A stretch of DNA of 64,000 nt from Saccopteryx bilineata (GCF_036850765.1 NC_089493.1:269183034-269247033); one strand, 5' to 3'; positions 1 to 11,292 are shown, counted from the stretch's first letter. Numbers and translations are program-made. Notes: generated from the letters alone by a model not told the origin.

Positions 1-721
1 TTGAATGAGCACTTGCTCAATGACCTGTAGACAAGGGCTGTACTGGCACAGAGACAGGAGCCATCGGACGTGGTAACCCTGGGAGGAGATGGCCGAGCTA
101 CGCTGGGGAGCATCCCCGGGTCTCTGGCAGTCACTAACGTGGAGGAAAGTGTCCTAGCCAAAAGGAAAGTGAGAATTTTCAGAGAATGGAAGTAAGTCTG
201 GTGTTTCTGGAATACGTAGGTGGAAATGATGCCAGGAAAGCCAATCACAGAGACCTTGAATGGCATGAGATAACTCTCACATGACCAGCTGGGGTGCTTG
301 TAGTCTGGGCCAAAGTGCCCAACTGCTGACCAAAGGGTTACGGGAGATTTATCAACCCTATCTCTTACATCCGGTGCATGAGGGCTGGGGTTCAGCTGGG
401 GCAGCGAAAGGAGGAAGAAAGAGTCTGGAAGATATAGACACACAGCCCAGAGGAGCATGGTGAACCTCAGCTCCATTGGTAGTTGGTACACTGACAGGAA
501 CTAGAGAGTTGGGCAACTGGGAAGCCCTCAGGAGAATGTTATGCACACATGCACACATGCTGTTTGCACCTCAGAGGTGTGAAATCTGCAGCTGGCCTTG
601 GTGCCTTAAGTCCAGTTTGCACGTGCTTGCATTTTCCCTAACCCCCACGGTCCTTGCGCCATCCATGGGACTGGTTCTCACCGCTGACTTGCTGATCAGC
701 TGTGCATTAGGGCCAGACCTG
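1..721. other. Unique sequence, no gene seen
   Basis: I recognise no repeat family, exon or RNA here. The open frames are short and overlap on both strands, as expected by chance. Confidence 0.5.
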
Positions 722-1435
722 TCTTAGTCAGTTCAAGCTGCTATAACAGAATACCACAGACTAGGTGTCTTCACGACAGAGGGATAGTTCTCAGTGTTCT
801 AGAGCCTGGGAAGTCCAAGGTCAAGGTGCCAGCAGATCCAGTGTCTGATGAGGATACAGTTTCTTAGGTACAAAAGGCCACCTTCTTTTGTATCTTCACA
901 AGGCAGAGAGAGACAGAGTCTTGTCTCTTCCTCTTCTTAAAGGCATTAATCTTGTCATTAAAGTCCCACCCTTGTGACTTCCTCTAACCCAGTGGTAGTC
1001 AACCTGGTCCCTGCGGCCCACTAGTGGGCATTCCAGCTTTCATGGTGGGCGGTAGCAGAGCAACCAAAGTATAAATAAAAAGATAGATTTAACTATAGTA
1101 AGTTGTTTTATAAAGATTTATTCTGCCAAACTTAGCGAAAATCCGACATAAAGTACTTGGTAAGTAATTATTAGTATATTCTTTAACTTGCTGTAACTCT
1201 GCTTTATAAATTTTATAAAGTAAAGTTACTTCCCAACTTTATAAATCACCATTACTGTGGAACCGGTAGGCGGTTAGAAAATGTTACTACTAACAGAGAT
1301 ACAAAAGTGGGCGGTAGGTATAAAAAGATTGACTACGCCTGCTCTAACCCTGTTCTTACCTCCCAAAGATCCTTTCTCCAAATATCATCACATTGGAAGG
1401 GCAGGGGGAAGACACACACATTCAGTCCATAATAT
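722..1435 (-). mobile_element. MaLR-type solo LTR (MST/MLT1-like), split by a hAT MITE
   Basis: The left part reads as the reverse complement of the 3' end of a MaLR LTR (TTAGTCAGTTCAAGCTGCTA, then ACAGAATACCACAGACTAGG). The right part resumes with ACCTCCCAAAGATCC and CACATTGGAAGGGCAG and ends near TCAGTCCATAATATG. The two halves flank the MITE at 990-1341. MaLR LTRs are non-coding relics of ERVL-like retroelements. The family is clear; the subfamily is uncertain. Confidence 0.75.
990..1341 (+). mobile_element. Non-autonomous hAT-like transposon (MITE), copy 1
   Basis: A 352 bp element starts CAGTGGTAGTCAACCTGGTC and ends with GATTGACTACGCCTG. It is flanked by the perfect 8 bp duplication CTCTAACC (982-989 and 1342-1349). 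An 8 bp duplication and CAG...CTG termini are typical of the hAT superfamily. It has no coding capacity. A 12 bp palindrome CCCACTAGTGGG lies at 1017-1028. A second copy in reverse orientation is at 31905-32257, and the foldback at 21721-21912 shares its ends. It interrupts a MaLR LTR and is therefore younger than that LTR. Confidence 0.85.
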
Positions 1436-3080
1436 GTCTTCTCCTTGAATTCTAACCACCTCGGCTGCAGTCTGCCCTCCTTGCCAAACTCCAGCCAGAC
1501 CCGTATTTCTGAGGGGAGGACCCCGCTCTGGAAGCCTGGGCACTGCCTAGACTCCTGCCAGGTGGGATAACTCATTGAAAACCAAAGCTCTGCCTGCCAC
1601 TCACCCAGGGCTAAGAAATGTCACTCTCCAGAGCCCTCCTACAGCCCACAGCCCTGCATTTGGAGGTTTTTATTTTTATTTTTTTGAAACTAAAGGCAGC
1701 TAGACAGAGCCAGAGTTTTCTCCTGTCCCCTGGGCTCTGTCATTGGAACAGCGGGCTCTCTTTGCCTCTGTCCCCATACCCTCGTGGGACCAGTCCTGCA
1801 GCGGCGTTTGTTCATCCCACCCCCATCCTTCCACAATCTCCTCTACGTCCCTCTCCAGCCTGGTCTATTCTGCCCGGCACTCACCCATTCAGGCAACGGT
1901 CGTTAGCACCTGTCACGTGCCGCACACCGTTGGGGATTCTGGACTGAGGTAAAAAGCATGCCCTGTTGGCACCCCCCCCCCAGGGCAGAAACCCCGTCAC
2001 CTGGAAGAGGCAGGTGCGTGCACACAGCAGAGCTCTCTTAATGGAGGAGTACGTACCTGCTGGCTCACCACCCACTGTGCAGCTGGGGCTGAGCAACTGA
2101 GTCAGCATCCTCACTCAGCAAAAGACAACAAATAAAAACCTTCTTACCACCCAGAACTGTGAGGAGAAATGAGGGAAAAGGCCAGACCACAGCTTAATGA
2201 TCCCCAGCTCATTAATGGTTCCAAGGGACATGAGGTGGCATGACAGCAGGGTCCAGCTTCCCGGCGCCCAGGATCTGAGGACGGCGGACCGGCAGGAGGC
2301 AGCTTTCCCGTGGTGAGGCTCTGGCGAAGCTTTTGCAGCATCCAAAAGCTCTTAAAACGCTCAGCTGGAGGAGCTGCCAGGTCTTATCTCAAGAGCCATG
2401 TGCTTGGCACTGAGTCGCTGGAGGCCTGATTCCTAAGGAACAGTCGAGAGCCCCGGACAGGGCGTTTACCGACCGGGATACCATTCCTGCTCTCTTAATG
2501 CTTGTCATCTCCCCTGGGAGACACAGGGGTTAAGAGATTTATGGAGCCTCAGCCAGGCCTCCTCCCCCATGGCCACTCCCCCGGGCACTTGCCCTGGTTC
2601 TGACACAGCCGTCATCCCTGGTCACAGCCAACGGCCAGAGGGCAAGGCTCACGTGGGCGAGGCGGCCAGCTGCCAGGCTCCCTTGCCTGGAGAGAAAGAG
2701 GGCACTTCCCCTGAACACACAGGCAGGCATGAGCTAGACATTGACCGCGCTCTCTAAAGCCGCAGTAACTACCAGAGTGCCGTGTGAGCCTCAGGCGAGT
2801 GCTCTGGCCAGCCTCTGCTCCCTCATCAGACCAGCGGAGCCCAGCACCTGCTTCTGGGGACTTGAGTTGGCTCAGTGTGTTCCTCGAGGTACTGGATTTC
2901 CCCCCTGCTCCTCCAGCCAGGAGCGACATCGGGAGGCCTTTGCCTATTCCCAGCTCACAGGAAAAGCCCAGCACAAACCCATGCCATGGTGGTCTGTGAT
3001 TTCTACCTTCCCTTGAAGATGTTGCTGTGGCTGTAATGAGAAGGATGTGGAGAAGACCCCTCCCCGACTCTCACAGCTAG
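1436..3080. other. Unique GC-moderate sequence, no gene seen
   Basis: No repeat family is recognised. There is a short C-tract near 1970-1981 and a T-rich stretch at 1663-1685. Open frames (up to 120 codons) overlap on both strands and have no recognisable product. Confidence 0.45.
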
Positions 3081-3084
3081 TCTG

Positions 3085-3250
3085 CTGATAATGCCCAGAG
3101 CTGTTCTAAGCATGCAAATACTCTCAGTCACTTAATCCTCGAAACCACCCACGAGGGATGTTCGATTACCCAGCTGGGACAGGAGCACAGATTGGTTTGG
3201 TCTTGCTCAGGGTCACACAGCTGGGGGTGGGTGGGGCAGGGTTCAACCCC
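3085..3250 (+). repeat. MIR SINE fragment
   Basis: It contains the MIR core order: TGTTCTAAGCATGCAAATAC, then CTTAATCCTCGAAACCACCC, then a reduced form of the segment leading to GGTCACACAGCTGGGG. MIRs are ancient mammal-wide tRNA-derived SINEs. Confidence 0.75.
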
Positions 3251-3965
3251 GGCTCACATCCCAGTAGGCATCCCTCTGTTCCCCCTCTGTTCCCACCCAG
3301 CCCTCTGTCCTCTGACCACAGAAAAATGATTCCCAGGGCCCTCCCCTTGGGCCCCAGAGAGTGTGGGTCAGCTATTCCGAGGGCCTGCCAGTTCCCTCAC
3401 CAAGCCCACGGAGGCCCTGGGATGAAAGGGATTAGGCTCAACATAATTTCTTGTTAGATGGTCCATTTTTTCCTTTCAGCACATTTCTCATTTCAATCAT
3501 TCCTTTTCCTTTCCAGACCCCAGGAGCCAGAAATACACACATGCAGTCTCTGCATGGATGTAAATAACCACACGCTTATTGAACCCATCTGCTCGGGCCG
3601 CGGTTGAAATCACAGTTCTGTGGGGTTTTCCACCAAGGAGCCCACGGACATCAGAAAGCTGCTGCCCTGCCTGGGCAGGTTTGTCCTGCTCCCTTCAAGA
3701 AGGACCCTTGCTATGGAAGCTGTGTGTCCTCTGAGCTCAAAATCTAGCTGTTTCTCCTCGCTAACAATCACTTACTCTCCCTTTCTCTCACCTGTCACCT
3801 CAAAAAGCAGCCTTTTCCCCTTCAGCCCCACAGATGATGTGGCTCCATCCCTCTGTCCTGGGACCAAAGGCTTGAAGGCAGATAGAGTCAGTGGGTGCCC
3901 ACCAGCCCTACCCTGGGCCCTAGGCAGCCGTCTCTTTCTTCTTCTCCTTGAACTTGGGCTCCCTT
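3251..3965. other. Unique sequence, no gene seen
   Basis: Nothing recognised. A 125-codon frame at 3620-3997 is compositionally ordinary and runs into the following MIR, so I do not call it. Confidence 0.45.
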
Positions 3966-4052
3966 TTTTCCCTAATAACAATAAAAGTGACAGCTAAACG
4001 TATCAGGCGCTTGTTATGCGCTAAGTACTGCTATAAGCCTATGCAAGTATTG
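3966..4052 (+). repeat. MIR SINE, 5' part
   Basis: AATAACAATAAAAGTGACAG and GCGCTTGTTATGCGCTAAGT match the first part of MIR. It stops abruptly where the DNA transposon relic begins. The MIR-like segment at 4683-4803 may be its other half. Confidence 0.6.
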
Positions 4053-4645
4053 TCATGTGCCACATAATGACATTTCGGTCACTGAGGTACCACATGTAAT
4101 ACCATGGTGATCCCATAAGATTATAAGGGAGCTGAAAGTTCCTATGGCTTAATGACCTTGTAGCCACTGTAATGCCGTAGTACAATGCATTATTCACATG
4201 TTTGCCGAGATGCCGGTGTAAGCAAACCTACTGCATTGCTAGTTGTATAAAAGCCTAGCACCTCTAATTACGTATAGTACCCAATACTTGATAATGACAA
4301 TATACCATTATGCTACTGGTTTGTGTTTTTGCTATATTATTCTTTTTATTGCTATTTTAATGTGTACCTTTTCTACCTATAAAAAAATAGTTTACTGTAA
4401 AACAGGACGCCGTGTGAGACTTCTTTACAGAAGTCTCATATGTCTTATGTTGATTGCCTCCCTTGATTGCATCATTTTCTCTCGTGCTTGATTTAACCCC
4501 GCGTTGTTCTGTACAGAACCAGGTTTGTAGCATGGGAGCCATAGGCTCTGTCATAGAACCCAGGCATGGAGTAGGCTATCCCATCCAGGTCTGTGTAGAT
4601 GCACTTTGTCATTTCACACAGTGACGCATTTCTCAGATTGTATCT
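4053..4645 (-). mobile_element. DNA transposon relic, probably TcMar-Tigger-like
   Basis: The left end has TGCCACATAATGACATTTCG and CCCATAAGATTATAAGGGAG. The right end has GTGACGCATTTCTCAGATTG. I remember these ends from a mammal-wide DNA transposon with inverted termini, but cannot name the family with confidence. The interior is AT-rich and non-coding. Its position between two MIR pieces suggests insertion into an older MIR. Confidence 0.5.
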
Positions 4646-4682
4646 TCATCTCTAAGAGGCCAGAGACTATGTTATTTTGTTT

Positions 4683-4803
4683 TACTCTCACAACCACCCA
4701 GGGAGTGATACACAGACAGAGGTGAAGTAACCTGCTCAAGATCATACAACTAGTAGGAGGTATAACCCTGAGAGATCTAGCTCTAGGATAGGGATTCTTA
4801 ACT
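4683..4803 (+). repeat. MIR SINE, 3' part
   Basis: CTCACAACCACCCAGG, GAGGTGAAGTAACCTGCTCA and AGATCATACAACTAGTAGGA follow the 3' half of MIR in order. Confidence 0.7.
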
Positions 4804-5290
4804 ACTACAAAGAAATCATAGCTCTCCGATGGTCAGAACCCAGGGCTTCTGCTGTGGGCGATCAGTCTTTTGTCCTCAGGTTGAGTTGCTCTTTGTTTTC
4901 TGGTTTTGGTTTTGCTTAGTTATCTTCTGTTTGTTTCGTCTCTTTCCCTTACTTCCTGTGTCCCCTGAGTATCACTCATTAGTTGAGCCTTTATTGTAAT
5001 CAGTGAGCTCATCCCTACTTCTCTCTTCTTTCCCTCTCTTGTCACCTTTCCACACTCAATCAGTAGCCAAGTCCTCTGGATGTTCTCATTTCAGAAATAT
5101 TGACTGAGCACCTTCTATGTGTCAAGCGCACAGCCGGTGAACAGGATAGACAGGGTCCCCATGCATAAACCAGCTCTCTGGTGATGGGCGTGTGCTCCAG
5201 TCTGATACCCACCAGACTACATGATGGCCACTGGACAACTGGGTTCACTCTGTCCCACCTATCAGGACCCACAATGGCAGTCCTACCACC
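4804..5290. other. Mostly unique sequence
   Basis: No gene is seen. The segment 5095-5165 (GACTGAGCACCTTCTATGTG and following) resembles an old interspersed repeat, too decayed to name. Confidence 0.4.
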
Positions 5291-5294
5291 AGAA

Positions 5295-5702
5295 CTTCAC
5301 GATCAAATCCTAACCATCTTCAAGGCCCATCTCTGGGGTCCTTCCTCTGTAATATGTACTATGATGCCATCTTTCCCTCACCCCAGCTACGATCAGCCTC
5401 TCTCTCCTCTTTAGGAACTGCGTGTCTTTTGTTGCACTTGCTTCTTTCTACCTTGTTGTGTTATATATATGCCAGTCTTATTGCCATTATTAGATTGCAA
5501 ACATTTTAAAGAGCTATTGCTTAATTAACTGACCGGATGTTCTGAACACAGCAGCCAAAGCAATCCTTTAAAAAACTTAAGTCTCAGTACGTCATTCTTC
5601 TGCTCAATCCCTTCCAATGACCCCCCCCCCCCATGTCACTGGGAGTAAAAGCCAAAGTTCAAGTGATCCTCTCTAAGGCCTGATGTCGTTTGATCCCTTT
5701 TG
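5295..5702 (+). repeat. L2 LINE relic
   Basis: AACACAGCAGCCAAAGCAAT followed by a version of the L2 segment 'TCAATCCCTTCCAATGACCC ... AGTAAAAGCCAAAGTTC' identifies L2 at 5525-5700. The upstream part (5295-5515) is a weaker match. A 12-base C tract lies at 5621-5632. The L2 stops where the CCT5 pseudogene starts, so the retrocopy probably inserted into it. Confidence 0.65.
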
Positions 5703-5703
5703 G

Positions 5704-7275
5704 CAGAAAAAGCTGTAAAAAATTCAGTGAGAACATCACTTGGTCCAAATGGTAGTGGATAAGGAGGGCAATGTGGCTATAACAATGGCAGCACCATTTA
5801 GAACATGATGGATGTTAATCATCAAATTGCCAAACTCTTAGCTAAACTGTCCAAATCACAGGATAGTGAACTTGGAGATGAAACCATAGGAGTGGTTGCC
5901 CTTGACTGGTGCCTTGTTGGAAGAAGCTGAGTAGATGCAGGACCATGGCATTGACTAGACCAGGATCACCGAGGGCTTCGAGCAGACCACCCACGTTGCT
6001 GTCGAGCACCTGGAGGAGATCAGTGATGGAGTTCTGGTTGACATAAAGGACAATGAGCCCCTGATTCAGACTGCAAAAGACAATGGGTTTTAACTCCGTG
6101 GTTAACTGCTGTCCCCGACCAATAGCTGAGATTGCCATGGATGCTGTCCTCACTGTGGCCAATGTGCAGTGCAGAGACATTGACTGTGAGCTCATCAAAG
6201 TCAAAGTCAAGTTGGCAGGAGGGTGGAGGACACTAAGTCTATTAAGGGCATGATTGTGGACAAGGCTTTCAGTTACCCACAAATGCCAAAACAAGCAGAA
6301 GAGATGCTAAGATTGCATTTCTCAAGAGTCCATTTGAACCACAGAAACCAAAGACAAAGCATGAGCTGCCTGTGACCACTGCGGAAGATGGTGAAGTCCT
6401 TCAGAAATATGAAAAAGAGAAGTTTGAAAGGGTGATTCAGCAAATTAAAGACACTTTTAAGAAAATGGCTCTAATCTAGCTATTTGCCAGTGAAGTTTTG
6501 ACAATGGAGCAAATCACTTACTTCTTCAGAGCAACTTGCCTTTAGTGCATTGGGTCGGAGGACCTGACTTCAGTCTGATTGCCATTGTAACAGAACGGGA
6601 CATCATCCTGCACTTTTCAGAGCCCACAACCAAGAAGCTGGGCTTTGCTGGGCTTTGCTGTGCTTGTGAAAGAGATCTCATTTATGACAACGGGTCATCA
6701 AGCAATGTAACAATGCTAGAGCTGTAACCATTTTCATCAGAGGAGGAAATAATATGCCCATAAGGGCAGCAAAGCAATCCCTTCGCAGTGCTTTGTGCAT
6801 CATCCGGAAACTCATCAGGTTCACCGTGTGGCGGGTGGCAGAGGCATTGCTGAAATCCCTTGAGCTCTGGCATTTAGCCAGGCAGCAGATAAGCACCCGA
6901 CCTTGGAGCAAGCAGCACAGTGTTCGCTGATGCCCTGGAGGTCATCCCCATGGCCCTTTCTAAGCACAGTGGCATGAATCCCATCCAGATGATGACCGAA
7001 GTCAGAGCCAGACAAGTGGAGGAGATGAACCCTGCTCCTGGGATTGACTGTTTGCACAAGGGCACAAACAGTACGAAGCAACAACATCACAGAAACCTTG
7101 ACTGGCAGAAAAGCAATGGGTCTCTCCTGCAACACAAATGGTTAGCATGATGTTTCAAGATTGATGATAGCTGTAAGCCTGGAGAATCTGAAGAATAAAG
7201 AGAAAATTTAGAATACAATGTAGTAGTAAGATTAACTACTATGATCAAATAAATGCGTGTCATGTGATACAAAAA
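5704..7275 (+). pseudogene. CCT5 pseudogene: Processed pseudogene of chaperonin TCP-1 epsilon subunit (CCT5), 5'-truncated
   Basis: CCT5 is a subunit of the cytosolic TRiC/CCT chaperonin that folds actin and tubulin. Conceptual translation of the plus strand, with frame changes, gives recognisable CCT5 stretches: VRTSLGPNG near 5727, [16 protein letters not shown] near 6008, FELIKVK-like sequence near 6190, [13 protein letters not shown] near 6330, KLGFAGL near 6635, VTIFIRGGN near 6727, and [19 protein letters not shown] followed by [20 protein letters not shown] near 6925-7055. The first roughly 40 codons are absent. There are in-frame stops and frameshifts throughout, for example around 5745, 5940 and 6478, and an 11 bp tandem duplication near 6638-6660. 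No introns interrupt it. The 3' end has a decayed UTR with AATAAA near 7247 and an A-rich tail near 7270. It is intronless, 5'-truncated and A-tailed, hence an L1-mediated retrocopy. It cannot encode a chaperonin. Confidence 0.93.
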
Positions 7276-7409
7276 AATAAAATCATAAAGGCTTAAAGAG
7301 AGAACTTGACGAGTTTGAGGAACAGAGAGCATTATGCATTATGCATGACCTTGGGGGACATGGGAGAAGACTAGGGTTGTTTTTTTTAACAGCATGGGTA
7401 AGTCGATGA

Positions 7410-7705
7410 GAATAATAATAACCATAGCTAACTATGATATGCACAATAACATGTATATGTGCACCAGGACTCACATGGATAGTATTCATATTGTTTTAAG
7501 TACTTTATTTCTATCAATTTAATTTTCAAAATTTTGCATAAGTAGGTACCATTATGCCCATTTTAAAGCTGAGAAAACTGAGATACAGGGAGGTTAAATT
7601 ACTTGTCAAGCCCACAAAACTAGCAGGTGGTAGAAACCAGAATTGAAAGCTAGGCCATCTGGTTTCCCATGCAGTGTTTTAAGCACTGGGCTATCCTGTC
7701 TTCCT
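7410..7705 (+). repeat. MIR SINE
   Basis: AATAATAATAACCATAGCTA at the start, then TAGGTACCATTATGCCCATT, GAGAAAACTGAGATACAGGG and a 3' segment ending near GCACTGGGCTATCCTGTC follow the MIR order nearly full length. Confidence 0.8.
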
Positions 7706-8089
7706 GCTGAGCACTTCATACAAAAACATCATTCTGTGTGTGGCAGAGGAGTCCAGGGTGACTCCTAGGCTGTAAGCTTGAGCAAGTGAGCAATGCCTCT
7801 AATGAGAGAGAAAGAGGCTCAGTAGGAAGGGTCCCCAAGCGCAGTATCCTTGCCTTTGGGTAGCCCCTAAGCCTGTGTCAACCCTCAGCCACATTCTAGA
7901 GAAAGCCCAGCACACAGAATGCCAAGGTTAGCCTGTACTGGCAGACCTATGCCAAAAACCACAAAAGCCTCATTTTATTTAAAACACAGTGCTTGGCTGA
8001 GTTCCTGACCTAGACAGAGACAAGCCCATTACTTCATCTTATGAGCTGCATTACAGCCTCTGTTTTCGTGTATCTCTTAGCAAGGCCTC
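7706..8089. other. Unique sequence, no gene seen
   Basis: No repeat or gene recognised. Confidence 0.4.
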
Positions 8090-8420
8090 TCAGCCAAAAA
8101 TTCAGCCAGCCCATCAATCATTCCTCCCAGAGGCCCACAGACCGGGCAGCAGTGGCTGAGATCTCGGCCGACATCCGTAGACGTTTTCACATGGGATTAA
8201 GCGCCAACGACTTTCCTGTTTGTGCATAGGGGGCCTTGTTGCTTTATATTTTTAATTAAAAGCAGATTTTTATCAATCCCCCAAAACCTATTGGGGGAAC
8301 TATAATTTTGCTTCCAATCTTTCTATTTAATACTCCCCTAATGCCCATAAAAAGCTTTGGAGTTTCAGTTCATGATTTTAATCTTCACAGATAATTAGCT
8401 GGTAGAACGACTTGGAGAGA
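8090..8420. promoter_or_regulatory. Candidate conserved non-coding block
   Basis: This repeat-free block is AT-rich with several homeodomain-type cores (TTTTTAATTAAAAG near 8248, TTTATCAATC near 8269, GATAATTAGCTGG near 8390) beside a CpG-containing segment (GAGATCTCGGCCGACATCCG, 8159-8178). The texture resembles vertebrate conserved non-coding elements. This is inference from composition only; no alignment was possible. Confidence 0.3.
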
Positions 8421-9099
8421 GAAGCGGGTCTCTCTTCTCACAACTTGGTCAGGAGTGGGTGGGGAAGCTGTGGGGAAGGTCCCCAGGCAGTCCTGGCACA
8501 CCTCCAGCTCTGAAACATGAACACGCCATTCATGTGGAGGAACATTCATTTACGTTCTTCCATTACTGCACAAGAAGTGCTTTTCCCTCTTAATTCTGAG
8601 CACCCCATTATAATGCCGCTTGGCTCTCCCACCTTCTGTGGTCCCCTAAAGGACACCCACCCATTCCACTGCCCCATGCCACCCGGCCCCGTCCATATTC
8701 GAGTCAGTCCCCCTCAGACGTGGACAGGCCTTTCCCCAACTCTCTCCTTTCCTCTGTCCCTCCTCCCTCCTGCTCGGCCCACTCCTCACACTTTCTTCCT
8801 TCCCCTCCTTTCCTCCATTTCTTCTCCTTCCAGCCTCCTTCCAGCTGCTGTTACCATGAACTGACCACCTTCTAGGTGGGTCAGAATCTCTGTTATAACA
8901 AATGTACTCACCTTAAAGCCTTGTACTATTTGTGTGAAATATCAGTGCTACTCACAACCACACATGCACGTAACTGCATACACACATGAACACACAAACA
9001 CATACTTTGATATTTGAAGAATACGGGGCTCCTAGAGGTTAAAAACCTTACTCAAACCCCTCTTTCCTTTATTTTCTGTCTTTCTATTCTCCTGTTTCA
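8421..9099. other. Unique sequence with a polypyrimidine tract
   Basis: A strongly pyrimidine-biased tract runs from about 8730 to 8845. It ends in TTCTCCTTCCAG, which looks like a splice acceptor, but no recognisable exon follows. Confidence 0.4.
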
Positions 9100-9250
9100 G
9101 ATATAGATACATACATGCATACACATACATATTATAGACATATAGACAGACAGACAGACAGGTACACAGATGGACAGATAGATGGGCAGACACCAGGATA
9201 GACAGAAGAAAGACAGGTAGAGAGACACATAGATGATAGATAGATAGATA

Positions 9251-9298
<48 letters not shown>

Positions 9299-9330
9299 CA
9301 GATGATAGATAGATAGGTAATACATAGATA

Positions 9331-9410
<80 letters not shown>

Positions 9411-9427
9411 AGATGATAGATAGATAG

Positions 9428-9476
<49 letters not shown>
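9100..9476 (+). repeat. (GATA)n/(ATAG)n microsatellite
   Basis: Long tracts of GATA units are separated by variant blocks (GATAATAGATAG, GATAGACAGATG, GATAGGTAATAC). The left part (9110-9230) is a degenerate ACAG/ACAT version. Three overlapping minus-strand frames rich in Tyr-Leu-Ser-Ile arise only from the repeat. Confidence 0.97.
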
Positions 9477-9794
9477 GGAAGAGGAAGTTAGACTGCAGCA
9501 GCAGGCAAAAATCAACCAGAAAGCTCATTTCTCATTTTTGTCCCTTTTCCCCACTGTATTTCTCTCTGCACCTGTAATCCTTCTGCTCTTCTGCTCGGTG
9601 GAAAGGTAGCTCAATGAAAAGCCCTTGAGGTAGATGTTAAGGGCTGCAAACAGTGAGAACTAAGAAGCTCTGTGGTTTTCAGATGTGAGTCAGAACACAT
9701 GAGATCATGGCCGTGAAGGATCTTTTTGCATAAATAGTAACGTTCTCAAAGGTATGAGTGTGTCAGAATCATCCATAAGTGAAAGAAGTTCAAG
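9477..9794. other. Unique sequence, no gene seen
   Basis: No repeat or gene recognised. Confidence 0.4.
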
Positions 9795-10015
9795 GTCTGA
9801 AGGAAAATGGTTTACCACAGTGATATTCTCCACCTGGCTGTGCATTTGAATCACCCAGAGGACTTCTTAAAACCCAGATTGTTGAACCCCACCCCCCAGG
9901 AGTTTCAGATTTAGTAAGTCTGGGTGGGGCCTAAGAATTCACTTTCCAACAGATTCCCAGGTGATGGTGATACAGATCTAGGGACCTCACTTGGATAACC
10001 ACTGCTATAAAGTCA
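9795..10015 (+). mobile_element. hAT-Charlie MITE relic, MER5-like
   Basis: It begins CCACAGTGATATTCTCCACC and contains GCATTTGAATCACCCAGAGG, then a mirrored half with GATTCCCAGGTGATGGTGAT and CACTTGGATAACCACTGCTA. The internal inverted symmetry and the CAGTG/CACTG ends are typical of the MER5-type Charlie MITEs of placental mammals. Confidence 0.7.
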
Positions 10016-10459
10016 CGTTCAGAGACAAATTTGGCTATTACAATGATGTTCAATCACCTCTTTTAATTAAGTCATATTATCTGTCATATTTGAAAATGAA
10101 GGAAACAGCAGTGATTTGATTGTTTTCAAGATTGGGTCAAGGTTTCAGATGATGACTTGAACTTTAAAATGACCCACTGAAGACCCCTCCCCATGTTTTC
10201 TGTCACTATCTGGAACTCTCTTCTCTACCTCTCATAAACCTACCCACCTTCCTCCTCATCCTACGTGATGAAAACTAAGACCTGTCTGTCTTATTTGACG
10301 CTAGAACTCCAAGACCCGAAACTATGTCTAGAATTCTGGATGTGTTTGCGTGTCTGAGTGCCTTCATGCATATTCCTATGTAAATATAGAGAGATAAGCA
10401 TGTAAAAATGTCCACGTGTGTCTGTATCTGGTGAATGAGCCAGTGAATGGATAGGCTTC
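10016..10459. other. Unique sequence, no gene seen
   Basis: No repeat or gene recognised. Confidence 0.4.
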
Positions 10460-10560
10460 CCTACATGGAATGGGCGGAAGAGTGGGCTCGGAGCTGGACC
10501 AGCTGGGTTTGAGACCTCACTCCACTATGTAGACCAGCTGCGTTACTCAGGCTCAGCACC
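10460..10560 (-). repeat. MIR SINE fragment
   Basis: AGTGGGCTCGGAGCTGGACC, GCTGGGTTTGAGACCTCACT and TGCGTTACTCAGGC follow the reverse complement of the MIR 3' half. Confidence 0.5.
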
Positions 10561-11280
10561 CAGAGCAGGAAATCTCTGAAATAGCCTTGCTCACTACCGG
10601 AAAAGTTCCCCATCCCCAGGCAGGGAGGTAGCTTCCCACATGGTTCTCCTGACCTGACAGAATGCTCAGACAGGTGGATAGAAGCAGCCCTAGGGTATAA
10701 CCTCCTCCTCTGGGCCGGGCACTAACTCCTTGCAGAGACTGTGGGGTTCTCCTTCCAGCGCAGCCAGCATCTTGAAACCGATGTGAAGGGAGTTGCACGC
10801 AGATGCCCGTGAGGAGGGGCATTTCCTCTCTGAGCAAAGGAGATGGTGAATTATTAGGAACCACACCCAGTTTCTAAAATTGGGTCAGCTCATTATTGGC
10901 AGTCATTCTCAGAGGCCTCAAGGGCAAAATAAGTCAAATACAAAATGGCTATTAACTTCCTGAAGTTTCAAACCAGCTGGGGAAATTAGAAAAACTAATA
11001 GAAAAATAGATCCTGCAACCCTGAAACTGAGTAACTGGAAAAAAAAAAAAAAAGAGGAAAGATGAAATCAGTCATGGGGGAAGGGCTGTTTGCCCAGTAC
11101 AAGGTGTCTCTAGGAGGACCGAATCCCAAGTCCCCTGTGGAAAGGCTCAATGTCCAGGAAAATTAAAGGAGGCTCTGGAATTTGGGCTGTTCCTTGAAAT
11201 CACGCAGAGAGCTTTCAAACCCAAACAAAAGCAAAACAAACCCAGGCACTACCTCAGGCGAGTTGACAAGAATTCTTTCT
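10561..11280. other. Unique sequence, no gene seen
   Basis: It contains an A-tract (11040-11053). No gene or repeat is recognised. Confidence 0.4.
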
Positions 11281-11292
11281 GCATACATTTTG

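Noticed and set aside
5842..6294. 150-codon minus-strand frame
   Set aside because: It is antisense to the CCT5 pseudogene.
8730..8860. Polypyrimidine tract plus CAG resembling a splice acceptor
   Set aside because: No conserved exon or donor follows, and such tracts are common by chance.
9230..9476. Regular repeats resembling a CRISPR array
   Set aside because: The unit is a 4 bp microsatellite without spacers; the genome is mammalian.
9032..9528. Tyr/Leu/Ser/Ile-rich frames of 97-143 codons
   Set aside because: They are produced by the GATA microsatellite read on the minus strand.
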